A stretch of 64,000 nucleotides of DNA, taken from assembly GCF_000069185.1 (NCBI RefSeq), contig NC_010397.1:1922001-1986000 (forward strand), written 5' to 3'. The position numbers and the translations under genes are program-made. The notes beneath the pieces are model-generated. The model was given only the letters and a program-made list of their open reading frames with translations. It made no database searches and was not told the origin of the DNA. This DNA comes from Mycobacteroides abscessus ATCC 19977 (GTDB taxonomy: Bacteria; Actinomycetota; Actinomycetes; Mycobacteriales; Mycobacteriaceae). Positions 27,589 to 40,307 of the stretch are shown here, one piece after another. Numbering within the stretch: the first letter of the stretch is position 1; every line of letters begins with the position of its first letter.

Positions 27589-29294
27589 CGCACTGCCGCG
27601 TGAACCCGGCGGCGATACGTCACCTTGTCGAACTCCCGGCCATATTCGTCCACGGCGGTGACGTCCATCTCGCTGACCAGTGCTCCGGGACGCACATCGA
27701 CGCGGATGAACGCGTAGTTGCGATACCTCACCCGCGACCAGGCGACCGCCTCGGCATGCTTGCTGCCATCGGATGCCCAGACAAAGCTATTGGGTACCAG
27801 CGTGTCTGAAAGCTCCCTGCCGCGGTACCCCTCCGGCTCGCCGGGCTGAAAGTCGTAGCGTGGCCGACCCGCGGAGCCCACCGTGTAGTACACGGTGCCA
27901 TCGGTTTCCGGGTCGACGGTGGAGTTGTCCCCGGCCTCCCGGGTGGGCTGTCCGGCACGAATCGGATCGGTGCGCTCGAAGACGTGGTTGTGTCCCTGCA
28001 GCACCAGATCGACCTGATAACGGTCGAACAGTGCGCACCACGCGTCACGCACGCCCCCGTCGCTGGCATGCGAGAGCGTCGTGGAGTAGGCGCAGTGATG
28101 GAAGAAGCACACGATGAAGTCGATATTCGGGTTGGCCCGGTACGTCGCTAAAGTTCTTCCCACCCAACCGGTTTGGGCGCCACCGGAGTAGCCGGTATTC
28201 GCGCGGATCTCATAGGACACATCATTGGCGTCCAGGGAGAGCACGGCGACGTTGCCATAGGTGAACGAGTATGCCGAAGGGCATCCGGTGGGGCCGTTGC
28301 CGGGGAACCCGAGGCGGGCCAGATGACCGCCGTAACCGTGGTTGCCATACGCGGCCTCCATGTCGTGGTTGCCGGTGGCGAACATCCACGGTGTGGTTGA
28401 GGCGCTGGGCTCAATCGAGGTCAGATAGACGTCCCAGACGAAGGGGTTGTACTTGTCGAAGCCGGACGGAGCTTTGGCACCGGACACGAACTGCGGCGAC
28501 TTGCCCATCCCGGACGGGTCGGCATAGGCGATATCTCCGGCCAGGATATGGAAATCGGGTCGGCTGGCCACGATCTGATTCATGACATTCTGCGTATGCG
28601 GCACCGCCGGATCGTTGTCCGCACCGTAGTAGTTGTCGTCGTATTCACCGGCAGCCAAATTTGGTGGGAGGGCGGGGGTCTCGTCGGTGCCCTGATCGCC
28701 CATCATGGTGAAACGGAACGGCGCAAGTGCATTTCGCGCAGCGGGGACGGCTGTGGCGGCCGAGCGGATATCACTCAGGAAACCGTCGGCGGTACGCCAC
28801 CGGTAGAAATGCCCGGTGCCGCCGGGCAGCCCGTGTACGGGCGCATGGACATAGAACTGTTCGGCCGCCAGCACGCCGTGGTCGCTGGATGGAATTTGGG
28901 TGACCAGGTTGCGCACCTCGGCCTCGAGCGAGGCGCCCAGCTCGGGTGTCGGCCCATGATCGAGAAAGATCTTGGTGCCGTGTGGATTCCTGGACAGCTG
29001 CGCGGAGAAGCTGAGCTGGCTGGAGGAATCCGCTCCGTATCCGACGCGCCTGCCGGCGACTCCCAGCTGGGCCTCGTCCGCGTATGCCCGGCGTCCGAAC
29101 GGTGACACTCCCAACGCGGCGACGGCCGCGGCTGCCGCCGAGCCTCGCAGGAAGTTACGGCGCGAGACCGCATGACGACGCAGATACCCGCGATGCCACT
29201 CGTACTGTTCGGCCATCGACATCGATCCGGCGATCGACTGCGGGATTCCCATATCCGGTGTCTCACCGGCGGGGTTCAACGGATTGCGCGACAT
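27585..29294 (-). CDS. Tat-exported purple acid phosphatase-like metallophosphoesterase
   Basis: A 569-residue exported enzyme. The twin-arginine signal SRRNFLRG at residues 44-51 is followed by an alanine-rich hydrophobic run and a likely cleavage after AYA. A fibronectin-like N-terminal domain precedes the metallophosphoesterase core with the purple-acid-phosphatase metal ligands: [28 protein letters not shown] and [10 protein letters not shown]. Such enzymes release phosphate from extracellular esters. The 44 residues before the arginine pair are long for a Tat signal, so M25 could be the real start. It interrupts the gcvT-ilvE to cobS order of the core chromosome and looks like an insertion. 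Confidence 0.9.
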   Translation of the reverse strand: MSRNPLNPAGETPDMGIPQSIAGSMSMAEQYEWHRGYLRRHAVSRRNFLRGSAAAAAVAALGVSPFGRRAYADEAQLGVAGRRVGYGADSSSQLSFSAQLSRNPHGTKIFLDHGPTPELGASLEAEVRNLVTQIPSSDHGVLAAEQFYVHAPVHGLPGGTGHFYRWRTADGFLSDIRSAATAVPAARNALAPFRFTMMGDQGTDETPALPPNLAAGEYDDNYYGADNDPAVPHTQNVMNQIVASRPDFHILAGDIAYADPSGMGKSPQFVSGAKAPSGFDKYNPFVWDVYLTSIEPSASTTPWMFATGNHDMEAAYGNHGYGGHLARLGFPGNGPTGCPSAYSFTYGNVAVLSLDANDVSYEIRANTGYSGGAQTGWVGRTLATYRANPNIDFIVCFFHHCAYSTTLSHASDGGVRDAWCALFDRYQVDLVLQGHNHVFERTDPIRAGQPTREAGDNSTVDPETDGTVYYTVGSAGRPRYDFQPGEPEGYRGRELSDTLVPNSFVWASDGSKHAEAVAWSRVRYRNYAFIRVDVRPGALVSEMDVTAVDEYGREFDKVTYRRRVHAAVR

Positions 29295-29382
29295 AGATTC
29301 GAATGGTGGCCCACGGCGGCCGGTAACGCGACCGCACAGGCCGATGCAACCGCGAACTCCTGATGAATCTTTCCTGGCCGCA

Positions 29383-30141
29383 TCAGTGTGCCGCGAAACC
29401 CAGGGCCGCCACGGTCGTGGTTATCTCGATGCTCGCGCCCAAGACGTCGCCGGTGATTCCGCCGAACCTGCGCACACAATGACGTACCAGCAGCGCCCCG
29501 GCGATCAGCGCCACCGCCACCACCACCGGTCCCTGCCAGGGACGCCAGGTTTGTGCCAGCAGGCCCACGGCCATCGCCGCCGCCACCCACATGCCCGCCA
29601 GCCACAGCGGTTGAGATCCGGCGACCCTAGTCCCGAATCCGCTCGCCGCGGCGCCGGGCACGCCGCGGCGACAGGCCACCACCGCGCTGATTCGCCCCAC
29701 CGTTATCGCCAGGGCGACGGCCAGCCACTCCTGCCGGGAGGCCAGTACGCCGAACGACAATGCTTGTGCTAGAAGGCAGATGATGAGCACAACCACCCCG
29801 AACGGTCCGGCCGAGCCGTCCCGCATCACGGTCAGCGCGCGCTCCGGCGGCCCGTAGCAGCCCAGCCCGTCGGCGGTGTCGGACAACCCATCGATATGTA
29901 GGCCCCGGGTTGCGAGGATTGTCGCGGCGACCGCTGCCAGTCCGGCGATCGGCGCCATGTACGCGAAATGCATGACCCAGGCCACGAACGCGGCCAGGAC
30001 TCCCAGCGCTGCACCCACCACCGGCAGCGCCCCCAGCACCGGGCCGGAAAGCGTGCCAGCCAGCCGGGCCGGAACCGGTGCCACGGTGGCGAATTCGAAG
30101 GCGCCGCCCACCGGCCGCAGGATTCGCAGCAGGGCATTCAC
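29383..30141 (-). CDS. cobS: Adenosylcobinamide-GDP ribazoletransferase (cobalamin synthase)
   Basis: An integral membrane enzyme that joins adenosylcobinamide-GDP to alpha-ribazole, the last assembly step of cobalamin. The 252 residues contain six or so hydrophobic helices and the metal-binding motif [18 protein letters not shown], with a catalytic-type aspartate cluster. The GTG start overlaps the cobT stop by four bases. It is the last gene of the cobU-cobT-cobS operon. Confidence 0.94.
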   Translation of the reverse strand: MNALLRILRPVGGAFEFATVAPVPARLAGTLSGPVLGALPVVGAALGVLAAFVAWVMHFAYMAPIAGLAAVAATILATRGLHIDGLSDTADGLGCYGPPERALTVMRDGSAGPFGVVVLIICLLAQALSFGVLASRQEWLAVALAITVGRISAVVACRRGVPGAAASGFGTRVAGSQPLWLAGMWVAAAMAVGLLAQTWRPWQGPVVVAVALIAGALLVRHCVRRFGGITGDVLGASIEITTTVAALGFAAH

Positions 30142-31160
30142 GCGGTGTCCACCCGGGCCTCATCGAAGGTCGCCATCTGAGCGAGCGTGCCGACCGCGGC
30201 CTGTAGCACCGGCAGCGCCACCAGCGCGCCGGAGCCCTCGCCCAATCGCATCTGCAGATCGAGCACCGGGTCCAGCCGCAGGCGTTGCAGGGCGAGGGAA
30301 TGCGCCGGTTCGGTAGATCGGTGTCCCGCAAGCCACCACTGGCGCGCTCCGGGTGCCAGCTGCTCGGCCACCAGCGCGGCGGAGGTGACCACCAGTCCGT
30401 CCAGCAATACGGGTGTGCGCCGCACTGCCGCCTGCGCCAGGAAACCGGTCATGGCGGCGAGATCGGCGCCGCCGGCCACACCCAGCAGCGCAACCGGATC
30501 CGTACGTACATCCTTGGTGCGGCGCAGCGCGTCACGGACTGCGGCGGTCTTGCGCATCCATCCGGCGTCGTCGACCCCGGTGCCGCGGCCCACCACCGCC
30601 ACCGGCTCGCTGCCCGTCAGCGCAGCCACCAATACCGTTGCGGGCGTGGTGTTCCCGATGCCCATATCGCCGGCAATGAGGAGGTCGGCACCACCGTCCA
30701 CCTCGGCGTCGGCCAGTGCGATGCCCGCCGCGAGCGCCGCGTGCGTCTGCTCGCCGGTGAGTGCGTCCTCGACCGCGATGTTTCCGCTGGGCCGGCCGAC
30801 TGCCATATCGGCCACACGCACACCCGCTCCGGTCAAAGCCGCCAGTACGTTGACCGCGGCGCCACCGGCGTCCATGTTACGCACCATCTGGGCGGTGACC
30901 GACGCAGGATAGGCGGATACGCCAGCGGCGGCCACGCCGTGGTCGCCGGCGAACACGACAACCCGTGGTCGCTGGAATGTCGTAGGGGGGCAACGATTCT
31001 GGCAGGCTGCCGCCCACACCGACAGCTCTTCCAGCCGGCCCAACGCGCCGGTGGGCTTGGTGAGTCGGTGCTGGCGTGCGCGTGCGGCGTCGGCGATACC
31101 CGGATCGGGTGCCGATACCGGCGCGAATCGCGGCGCCTCTGGTGGTTCGGCCTGTGTCAC
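30138..31160 (-). CDS. cobT: Nicotinate-nucleotide-dimethylbenzimidazole phosphoribosyltransferase
   Basis: CobT makes alpha-ribazole phosphate, the lower ligand of cobalamin. The 340 residues match the family. [18 protein letters not shown] binds the base, [14 protein letters not shown] binds the ribose phosphate, and [13 protein letters not shown] carries the catalytic glutamate. The GTG start overlaps the cobU stop, and its end overlaps cobS, so the three genes are translationally coupled. No cobalamin riboswitch was found upstream of the operon. Confidence 0.96.
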   Translation of the reverse strand: MTQAEPPEAPRFAPVSAPDPGIADAARARQHRLTKPTGALGRLEELSVWAAACQNRCPPTTFQRPRVVVFAGDHGVAAAGVSAYPASVTAQMVRNMDAGGAAVNVLAALTGAGVRVADMAVGRPSGNIAVEDALTGEQTHAALAAGIALADAEVDGGADLLIAGDMGIGNTTPATVLVAALTGSEPVAVVGRGTGVDDAGWMRKTAAVRDALRRTKDVRTDPVALLGVAGGADLAAMTGFLAQAAVRRTPVLLDGLVVTSAALVAEQLAPGARQWWLAGHRSTEPAHSLALQRLRLDPVLDLQMRLGEGSGALVALPVLQAAVGTLAQMATFDEARVDTA

Positions 31161-31690
31161 GAGCGTCCCCCCTTGATGGTCAGCGGCTGACCCGCCACCA
31201 CCAGCAGCACCCGATCGGCGCGCGCCGCGACCGCCTGATTCAGGGCTCCGAGTGCATCCGCAAAGAGCCGTCCCGCCGCGGTGGCGGGCACCACGGTCAG
31301 GCCGACTTCAGGGCTCACGATCACTAAGTCGACGGGGTAGTCGGCGACGGCCTCAACCAGTGCGCCGATATCCGCGCTGACCGCGCCGGCCCCGACATCC
31401 CAGGCGCCATGAGCATCCATCGCCGCGGTAAGCCAGCCCCCAAGATCATCGACGAGCGTCGGTAGCGGTGCGCGTGTGCGCAACTCGGTCGCGATATCCG
31501 TGGTTTCGGCGGTCGTCCACTGAGACGGACGGCGGGATCGGTGCGCGGCAATCCTTTCCGTCCATGCCGGGTCTCCGGTATCCGGGGATCCGGTGGCCAG
31601 ATACCGTGCGGGGCCTTCGGCGGGTAGCAGCGATTCGGCGAAACGGGACTTCCCCGAACGAATTCCACCAAGAACCAGCGTGGTAGCCAC
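31157..31690 (-). CDS. cobU: Adenosylcobinamide kinase/adenosylcobinamide-phosphate guanylyltransferase
   Basis: A bifunctional enzyme that phosphorylates adenosylcobinamide and then adds GMP. The 177 residues start with the P-loop [13 protein letters not shown]. An [12 protein letters not shown] segment contains the GMP-accepting histidine region, and VDDLGGWLT is the Walker B area. It lies 6 bases after DUF3043 and overlaps cobT by 4 bases. In M. tuberculosis cobU is, to my recollection, far from cobT-cobS, so the complete nucleotide-loop operon here differs from that arrangement. Confidence 0.95.
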   Translation of the reverse strand: MATTLVLGGIRSGKSRFAESLLPAEGPARYLATGSPDTGDPAWTERIAAHRSRRPSQWTTAETTDIATELRTRAPLPTLVDDLGGWLTAAMDAHGAWDVGAGAVSADIGALVEAVADYPVDLVIVSPEVGLTVVPATAAGRLFADALGALNQAVAARADRVLLVVAGQPLTIKGGRS

Positions 31691-31696
31691 GTGAGG

Positions 31697-32371
31697 CTAG
31701 ACCGGTTCGCCGCGGTTCACCCGGGGGCGCGGCGCGCGCATCTTGCGCAGCTGTGACGCGCGGCTCGCCGCATACCACCCGAGCTTGAATCCGCCCTCGT
31801 CACTGGTCGGGAAGCGTTCGTAGACACGCTTGTTCACCAGCCGGCCCACGAAGATCCCGTCGACGATCATCACGATCATCAGCACCAACATGGCTGGTGT
31901 CATCCACATCTGCACCTGGACGGACGGCACCGCGAACATGGTGAAGATCAGGAACAGCGCCAGGGGCATGAACAATCCCAGCACGTTGCGCCGCGAATCG
32001 ACGATATCGCGTGCGAAGGCGCGCACCGGGCCCTTGTCGCGGGGCAGTAGGTACGCCTCGTCACCGGCCATCATCTTTTCGCGATTGTCGGCCATGCGGG
32101 CACGCCGCTCGGCGTTCTCCACCTTGCGTTCGGCGCGCGAGAGCTTGGGGCCGCGCAGGGCTTTACGACGCTGACGGGCCTCGGCGCTGGTCAGCGGGGC
32201 CGGGGCGACAGGTCCGCGGCGCTTGCCGGCATCCCGCTTCGGGGTGGGGCGGCCCTTTCCGGCCTGCGCCGGCCCGGATGCATCTGTGACGCTCGTCTCA
32301 CCGGATGGCAATGCGGACGTGGCGGCAGCATCGTCGGAGGGGGCGGATTTCTTTCGGCCGAGCAGATTCAC
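31697..32371 (-). CDS. DUF3043 membrane protein (Rv2206-like)
   Basis: A 224-residue protein. The N-terminal half is low-complexity and then strongly basic ([20 protein letters not shown]). Two membrane helices follow ([19 protein letters not shown] and [18 protein letters not shown]) and a basic C-terminal tail. This is the actinobacterial DUF3043 layout, function unknown. A GTG start overlaps nothing; the divergent glycerate kinase starts 22 bases away. It precedes cobU by 6 bases and may share its message. Confidence 0.87.
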   Translation of the reverse strand: MNLLGRKKSAPSDDAAATSALPSGETSVTDASGPAQAGKGRPTPKRDAGKRRGPVAPAPLTSAEARQRRKALRGPKLSRAERKVENAERRARMADNREKMMAGDEAYLLPRDKGPVRAFARDIVDSRRNVLGLFMPLALFLIFTMFAVPSVQVQMWMTPAMLVLMIVMIVDGIFVGRLVNKRVYERFPTSDEGGFKLGWYAASRASQLRKMRAPRPRVNRGEPV

Positions 32372-32393
32372 GAGCCCAGATTATCCTGCGCGA

Positions 32394-33455
32394 ATGAGTC
32401 AGATTCTGGTGGCGCCCGACAGCTTCGGTGACACGCTTACGGCCACCGAGGCCGCCGGCGTCATCGCCGACGGCTGGGGCAGTGCTCGCCCAGGCGACAC
32501 GGTGATTCTCAGCCCGCAGTCCGATGGTGGCCCGGGGTTCGTCGAGGTGCTTGCCACGCAGCTGTCCTCGGCGCGGCGGCACACCGCGCGGGTGCGCGGC
32601 CCCCTGGACGAGGATGTCGACGCCGCCTGGCTGCTGGATACGCCCACCGCCTACGTCGAATGTGCGCAGGCCTGTGGGTTGCCGCTGCTGCGACGACCAC
32701 CATCCGTCGATACCGCCTGGCGCGCACACAGCACCGGGGTGGGTCAGCTGATCGCGGCGGCGCTGGATGCCGGGGCGGCTCGCATCGTGGTTGGCCTCGG
32801 CGGCAGCAGCTGCACCGACGGGGGCGCGGGCCTTATCGAGGGTCTCGGTGGGATCGAGCAGGCGCAGCGCCGGTTGGCCACCACCGAACTGGTGGTGGCC
32901 AGCGATGTCGAACACCCGCTGCTGGGGCCCACCGGTGCGGCGGCCGTGTTCGGACCGCAGAAGGGCGCCGATCCGGACACCGTGCGGCGCCTCGAGGCCA
33001 GGCTCGCCCAGTGGGCCGCCGCGCTAGAGGCGGGCACCGGCCGTGGCGTCCGGGACCTCGCCGGTGCCGGTGCCGCCGGTGGCATCGGGGCGGCACTTCT
33101 CGCCCTCGGCGGCCGTCGCGAATCGGGGGCACGAATCGTGGCCGAACATACCGGTCTCAAGGAGGCGATCGAGCGGGCCGACCTGGTGATTACCGGGGAG
33201 GGCAAGTTCGATGACCAGACCCTGCACGGCAAGGTGGCGGGAGCGGTCGCCGCCCAGGCCGCGGCATCAGGCACACCGGTGCTGGTGCTGGCCGGTCAGG
33301 TGACGCTGGCTGTGAGTGCGTATGAGCAGGTGGGTATCGCCCGGGCTGAATCGATCGCCCAGTTCGCGGGCTCGGTACAGCGGGCCATGCGGGACGCGGC
33401 CGGTCAGCTCGCCGGACTGGCGGCGCATGTCGCGCAGGAGTGGGCGCCCCGCTAG
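32394..33455 (+). CDS. Glycerate kinase family protein (Rv2205c-like)
   Basis: A 353-residue kinase of the GarK/GlxK type, phosphorylating D-glycerate at the expense of ATP. Family blocks present: [22 protein letters not shown] at the start (first half shown), [22 protein letters not shown] for nucleotide binding, FGPQKGAD, and [16 protein letters not shown] with conserved Asp/Lys. The family's usual length is 370-380, so it is slightly short. The substrate assignment is by family only. It begins 22 bases from the divergent DUF3043 gene. Confidence 0.9.
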   Translation: MSQILVAPDSFGDTLTATEAAGVIADGWGSARPGDTVILSPQSDGGPGFVEVLATQLSSARRHTARVRGPLDEDVDAAWLLDTPTAYVECAQACGLPLLRRPPSVDTAWRAHSTGVGQLIAAALDAGAARIVVGLGGSSCTDGGAGLIEGLGGIEQAQRRLATTELVVASDVEHPLLGPTGAAAVFGPQKGADPDTVRRLEARLAQWAAALEAGTGRGVRDLAGAGAAGGIGAALLALGGRRESGARIVAEHTGLKEAIERADLVITGEGKFDDQTLHGKVAGAVAAQAAASGTPVLVLAGQVTLAVSAYEQVGIARAESIAQFAGSVQRAMRDAAGQLAGLAAHVAQEWAPR

Positions 33456-33516
33456 GCCCGGATAGTCGGGCACAGATGTAGGAATAGCCGCACACGAGGT
33501 ACCGTTGAGGTCAGAA

Positions 33517-33537
33517 GACGTCCCTGAAGTGGACGTC
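33517..33537. promoter_or_regulatory. Inverted repeat upstream of the ErpA-like gene
   Basis: GACGTCC and GGACGTC arms separated by 7 bases, 33 bases before the ATG at 33571. It could be an operator or a leader hairpin; the sequence does not decide which. Confidence 0.4.
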
Positions 33538-33570
33538 CACCCGAGAGCTTCGACCCAGGGGAGATCCCAC

Positions 33571-33942
33571 ATGACTGTCCAAGACGAATCGACCGCTACC
33601 ACCACCGATGAGGGCACGCATGGCGTCGTCTTGACCGATGCCGCCGCCGCCAAGGCCAAGGCGCTGCTGGATCAGGAAGGCCGTGACGATCTTTCGCTGC
33701 GTATCGCCGTCCAGCCGGGTGGGTGCGCGGGTCTGCGCTACCAGCTCTTCTTCGACGATCGGACCCTCGACGGAGACCTCACCGTCGACTTCGACGGCGT
33801 CACTCTGACCGTGGACCGCATGAGCGCACCCTATGTGCAGGGCGCCTCCATCGACTTCGTGGACACCATCGAGAAGCAGGGCTTCACCATCGACAACCCG
33901 AACGCCACCGGCTCGTGCGCGTGCGGCGACTCCTTCAACTGA
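33571..33942 (+). CDS. erpA: HesB/IscA-type iron-sulfur cluster insertion protein (ErpA-like)
   Basis: A 123-residue A-type Fe-S carrier. The three conserved cysteines are seen in PGGCAGLRY and in GSCACGDSF near the C-terminus, with the core LTDAAAAKAKALLDQEG at the start. These proteins receive clusters and pass them to apo-enzymes. GGGGAG lies before the ATG. The M. tuberculosis homologue (Rv2204c) occupies the same position. Lipoyl synthase, encoded upstream in the window, is a typical client of such carriers, but a direct link is inference. Confidence 0.92.
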   Translation: MTVQDESTATTTDEGTHGVVLTDAAAAKAKALLDQEGRDDLSLRIAVQPGGCAGLRYQLFFDDRTLDGDLTVDFDGVTLTVDRMSAPYVQGASIDFVDTIEKQGFTIDNPNATGSCACGDSFN

Positions 33943-33956
33943 TCGATACCGACTGA

Positions 33957-34499
33957 TCAGTACGCGTTGGCTCCGCGCATGTAGGCGGAGCAGACGTAGA
34001 TCTTGCCCTCGTTGAGCAGCAGCTCCGCCTGACCCTGCGGGGCGTCCTTGCGCTTCTGGCTGGTGGCGGTGAACAGCACCTTGAGCTGGTACTGGGAGAA
34101 GTAGACGATCTTGTCGATCGACTTGACCGTGGCCGTGCCGAATGTCGCCACAAACTGCTGGGCGTTGGCGCGCACGATCGTGTCGTCGGTGTCCTTGTCG
34201 CGGACGGCGTCATACAGGCCACAGCCGGCATTGCGGGCCAGCGTGACGGTGTCGAGTCTGGCCATCGCGTCCAGGTAGGCCTGGATGGTCTGTTCGATCT
34301 TCGCCTCGCTCGGCCGCTGGGACACGCCCGAATTCTTGGTCAGAAATCCCAAGACCAGCGCCAGTATCAGCAGGGCGGCCACCACCGCGGCGGGCGCGAG
34401 CCAGCCGGGTACCTTGCGCTTGCGTTCGGGGTAGTCGACCGGTGGCGGCATGGGCGGTAAACCAGGGTAGGGCACCGTCGAATAACCTGGTTCAGCCAT
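33957..34499 (-). CDS. Membrane-anchored hypothetical protein (Rv2203-like)
   Basis: A 180-residue protein. A Pro/Tyr-rich cytoplasmic N-terminus (about 35 residues) is followed by one membrane helix (APAAVVAALLILALVLGFL) and an exported domain with two cysteines (AGCGLYD, VCSAYMRG) that could form a disulfide. The exported part, with helices and a VKSIDKIVYFSQYQLKVLFT strand pair, resembles DUF4878/NTF2-like exported domains. AGGAG five bases before the ATG at 34499 fixes the start. It is convergent with erpA: a 6-base dyad (CTGATC/GATCAG) spans the two stop codons and may act in both directions. Confidence 0.8.
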   Translation of the reverse strand: MAEPGYSTVPYPGLPPMPPPVDYPERKRKVPGWLAPAAVVAALLILALVLGFLTKNSGVSQRPSEAKIEQTIQAYLDAMARLDTVTLARNAGCGLYDAVRDKDTDDTIVRANAQQFVATFGTATVKSIDKIVYFSQYQLKVLFTATSQKRKDAPQGQAELLLNEGKIYVCSAYMRGANAY

Positions 34500-34586
34500 T
34501 AATTCTCCTGAAAATCGTGTCCCCGATCTCACTCCCCAACAAACCAGGCTAGCAATCGGAGACAACCGCCCGAACAGTTACGTTAG

Positions 34587-37558
<2,972 letters not shown>

Positions 37559-37593
37559 GCGGCCAAGTATGCAACATCACGGGGACCGTCTCA

Positions 37594-37605
37594 GGACCTA
37601 GGTCC
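37594..37605. promoter_or_regulatory. Perfect palindrome in the asnB/ctaC divergent promoter region
   Basis: GGACCTAGGTCC, 36 bases upstream of the asnB start. On the other side a TAGTAT sequence near 37656-37661 is a fair -10 element for ctaC. The palindrome could be a regulator site; no regulator gene is adjacent. Confidence 0.35.
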
Positions 37606-37718
37606 CGATACCGGCCCCGTCGCAGCCCTGATGCGACCGCGTGGTCTACGCTGCGTAGTATTCGATTGCTGCCACTGGTCAGCGATGGATTCTGCAGGCG
37701 AAACAGGAGGCTAAAAAC

Positions 37719-38768
37719 GTGACGTCACGGTCCGGCTCACGGCCGTCCCTGCTGGCCACTGTGGTGCTGTTGGGCGCGGCGAGCTTCCTGCTCAGCGGTT
37801 GTAGCGTCCAAGAGGTGCTGCGGTTCGGCTGGCCCGAGGGCATCACCCCCGAAGCACACGACTACATGGCCCCCTTGTGGACCTGGGCGGTCGTCGCCTC
37901 GCTGGTCGTCGGCGTCATCGTGTGGGGTCTGACCTTCTGGACCGTCGCGTTCCACCGCCACAAGCCGGGCGACACCGAGTTCCCGCGTCAGTTCGGGTAC
38001 AACCTGCCGCTGGAGCTGGTCCTGACGGTGGTGCCCTTCTTGATCATCGCGGTGCTCTTCTACTTCACCGTCGTGGTGCAGAACAAGGTCATGCACAAGG
38101 ACCCCAACCCCGAGGTCGTCGTCGACGTCACCGCATTCCAGTGGAACTGGAAGTTCGGCTACCAGAAGGTCGCGTTCAAGGACGGAAGCCTCAACTACGA
38201 AGGCGCCGACCCCGAGCGCAAGAAGGCCATGACCTCCAAGCCCGAGGGCAAGGACGCACACGGCAACGAGCTCGTCGGCCCGGTGCGTGGCCTGAACCGT
38301 GAGGACCGCACCTACCTGAACTTCGACAAGATCGAGACGGTCGGAACCTCTTCGGAGATCCCGGTGCTGGTCGTGCCCAGCGGCAAGAGCATCGAGTTCC
38401 AGCTGGCCTCGGCCGACGTCATCCACTCGTTCCGGGTGGTGCCGTTCCTGTTCACTCGCGACGTGATGCCCGAGCCCAAGGCCAACAACTCCGACAACGT
38501 CTTTCAGGTCAGCAAGATCCTGAAGGAGGGCGCGTTCGTGGGGCGCTGCGTGGAGATGTGCGGCACGTACCACTCGATGATGGCCTTCGAGCTGCGCGTG
38601 GTCAGCCCCAATGACTTCAAGTTCTATCTGAAGGCGCGTCAGGACGGTAAGAGCAACGCGGAGGCACTGGCCTCGATCGGTCAGTCACCCGTCTCGATCA
38701 CCACCAGGCCGTTCGATGGTCGTCGCGGCGATCTCGCGCCGGTAGACAACAACGCGGCCAAGAACTAG
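37719..38768 (+). CDS. ctaC: Cytochrome c oxidase subunit II (lipoprotein)
   Basis: The CuA-bearing subunit of the aa3 oxidase in the bcc-aa3 supercomplex. The 349 residues begin with a lipoprotein signal ([13 protein letters not shown], lipidated Cys28), then two membrane helices ([19 protein letters not shown] and [19 protein letters not shown]) and the periplasmic cupredoxin domain. The CuA ligands are in [12 protein letters not shown], with a further histidine in [10 protein letters not shown]. An insertion rich in charged residues (about residues 160-200) is typical of actinobacterial CtaC. AGGAGG precedes the GTG start by 9 bases. It is followed by ctaF after 15 bases. Confidence 0.97.
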
Positions 38769-38783
38769 GCGAGGGAGCGCAGC

Positions 38784-39203
38784 ATGCATATCGAAGCCCG
38801 ACTCTTCGAGATCCTCACCGGATTCTTCGCCCTGGCCACCGTGGTGTACGCGGTGCTGACCGCCATGTACGCCAACGGCGGCGTGGAGTGGGCCGGTACC
38901 ACCGCCATGGTGATGACCACGGGTCTGTCGCTGATCATCTCCACGTTCTTCCGGTTCGTGGCCCGTCGTCTGGACACCCGTCCCGAGGACTACGAGGACG
39001 CCGAGATCGCCGATGGCGCCGGAGAGCTCGGCTTCTACAGCCCGCACAGCTGGTGGCCGATCATGATCGCGCTGGCCGCCGCCACCACTGCCGTGGGCGT
39101 GGCGCTGTGGCTGCCGTGGCTGCTCGCCGCCGGTGCGGTGTTTGTGCTCAGCGCGGTCGCCGGCCTGGTCTTCGAGTACCACATCGGCGCGGAGAAGCAC
39201 TAG
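38784..39203 (+). CDS. ctaF: Cytochrome c oxidase polypeptide IV
   Basis: A 139-residue actinobacterial-type subunit IV (Rv2199c). Four membrane helices are visible: [56 protein letters not shown] and [16 protein letters not shown]. The loop after helix 2 carries [20 protein letters not shown], a family signature. It follows ctaC by 15 bases and is surely co-transcribed. A hairpin (39225-39269) lies 22 bases past its stop. Confidence 0.94.
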
Positions 39204-39224
39204 CTCATCTCGCATTTTGCCCGT

Positions 39225-39269
39225 CAGCCATGGCCGCTCCCGTACTTTGCGGTGGGACGGCCGTGGCTG
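39225..39269 (+). terminator. Hairpin after ctaC-ctaF
   Basis: A 12-pair stem (CAGCCATGGCCG with one G-U pair in the return arm), extended inward by TCCC/GGGA after a one-base bulge. No T-run follows, so it may be a weak or Rho-assisted terminator or a 3'-end stabiliser. Confidence 0.55.
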
Positions 39270-39440
39270 GTGGGACATTGCCGTGCGCACCATCACGTTT
39301 TCGATAACAATCCGGTGGTCAGTTTGTTTTTTCTGGCCTTCGGGATTCGTCGCCCCGGATTGCGTTGGCTATCGTTGCCATGGCCCCTCAGGCAGGTGGC
39401 TCGCCGGGGAGCGGGAAGTGACGAAAAGGAACTTGTGTAG

Positions 39441-40307
39441 ATGAGTGGGACGGACAACCCAGGGTCGGGGAATCCCGGGGAAGTTCCGGATCTGGACGGT
39501 CCGAATGAGGAAGCTGCGGCTCCCGACTCTTCCGGGGCGGATTCTGCCGCGTTTCATTCTCAGGCGTACTCGGCGCCCGAATCCGAGCAATTCACCAGCC
39601 CATACGTGCCCTACGACGAGTACGAGACCCAACTCGTCGATGGCGAGGAGCCGCCGCCGCCGCGGTGGCCGTGGGTCGTCGGCGTGGCAGCGATCATCGC
39701 CGCCATCACCCTGGTCGCCTCCGTTGCTTTGCTCGTCGCGGGCCGTTCGGATGAGACCAACGGTGCGGCCAAGAGCAGCACGGTGATACCAACGCCGAGC
39801 ACCACGCCGTGGAACGAGATCATCACCACCACGACCCCGCCGCCCCCACCGCCGCCGCCTCCACCGACCACCGAGCCGCCGCCTCCTCCGCCTCCGCCGG
39901 TGGTGACCGAGACGGTGACGGTGGAGCCGCCACCGCCGCCCCCTCCGCCGGTGACGACGCATGAGGCGCCGCCGCCGGTGACCACCACGACGACACCGCC
40001 GCCGCCTCCGCCCCCGACTACCACGACACCGGCCGGGCCACGGCAGATCACGTACTCGGTGACCGGTTCCAAGGCTCCGCTCGATCGCATCTCGATCACC
40101 TGGACCGACGGTTCGGGACGCACCCGGGTGAACCCGAATGTGTACATCCCGTGGTCGATCACGGTTACCCCCATTTCGAATTCGGAGATCGGATCGGTGT
40201 CGGCGAGTAGCTTCCTGCGGCTGAGTCAGCTCAACTGCACGATCACCACCAGCGACGGTCAGGTTTTGTCCTCCAACAACAACAATTCGGCGCAGGCAAC
40301 CTGCTGA
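39441..40307 (+). CDS. mmpS3: MmpS3-like membrane protein with proline-rich segment
   Basis: A 288-residue protein. An acidic cytoplasmic N-terminus of about 75 residues is followed by one membrane helix ([26 protein letters not shown], first half here). A long proline tract (about residues 133-195, bases 39836-40025) carries runs of up to ten prolines with Thr/Val/Glu. The C-terminal domain ([21 protein letters not shown], start shown) is the MmpS beta-fold. MmpS proteins partner with MmpL transporters, but MmpS3 has no cognate MmpL and none is here; it has been placed in envelope or cell-division roles. Position after ctaF and before the Rv2197c-like gene is conserved. The next gene's ATG shares one base with its stop. 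Confidence 0.9.
   Translation: MSGTDNPGSGNPGEVPDLDGPNEEAAAPDSSGADSAAFHSQAYSAPESEQFTSPYVPYDEYETQLVDGEEPPPPRWPWVVGVAAIIAAITLVASVALLVAGRSDETNGAAKSSTVIPTPSTTPWNEIITTTTPPPPPPPPPPTTEPPPPPPPPVVTETVTVEPPPPPPPPVTTHEAPPPVTTTTTPPPPPPPTTTTPAGPRQITYSVTGSKAPLDRISITWTDGSGRTRVNPNVYIPWSITVTPISNSEIGSVSASSFLRLSQLNCTITTSDGQVLSSNNNNSAQATC

Noticed and set aside
31691..32394. Cobalamin riboswitch for cobU-cobT-cobS
   Set aside because: cobU follows DUF3043 by 6 bases, and the 22-base gap before DUF3043 is far too short for a riboswitch.
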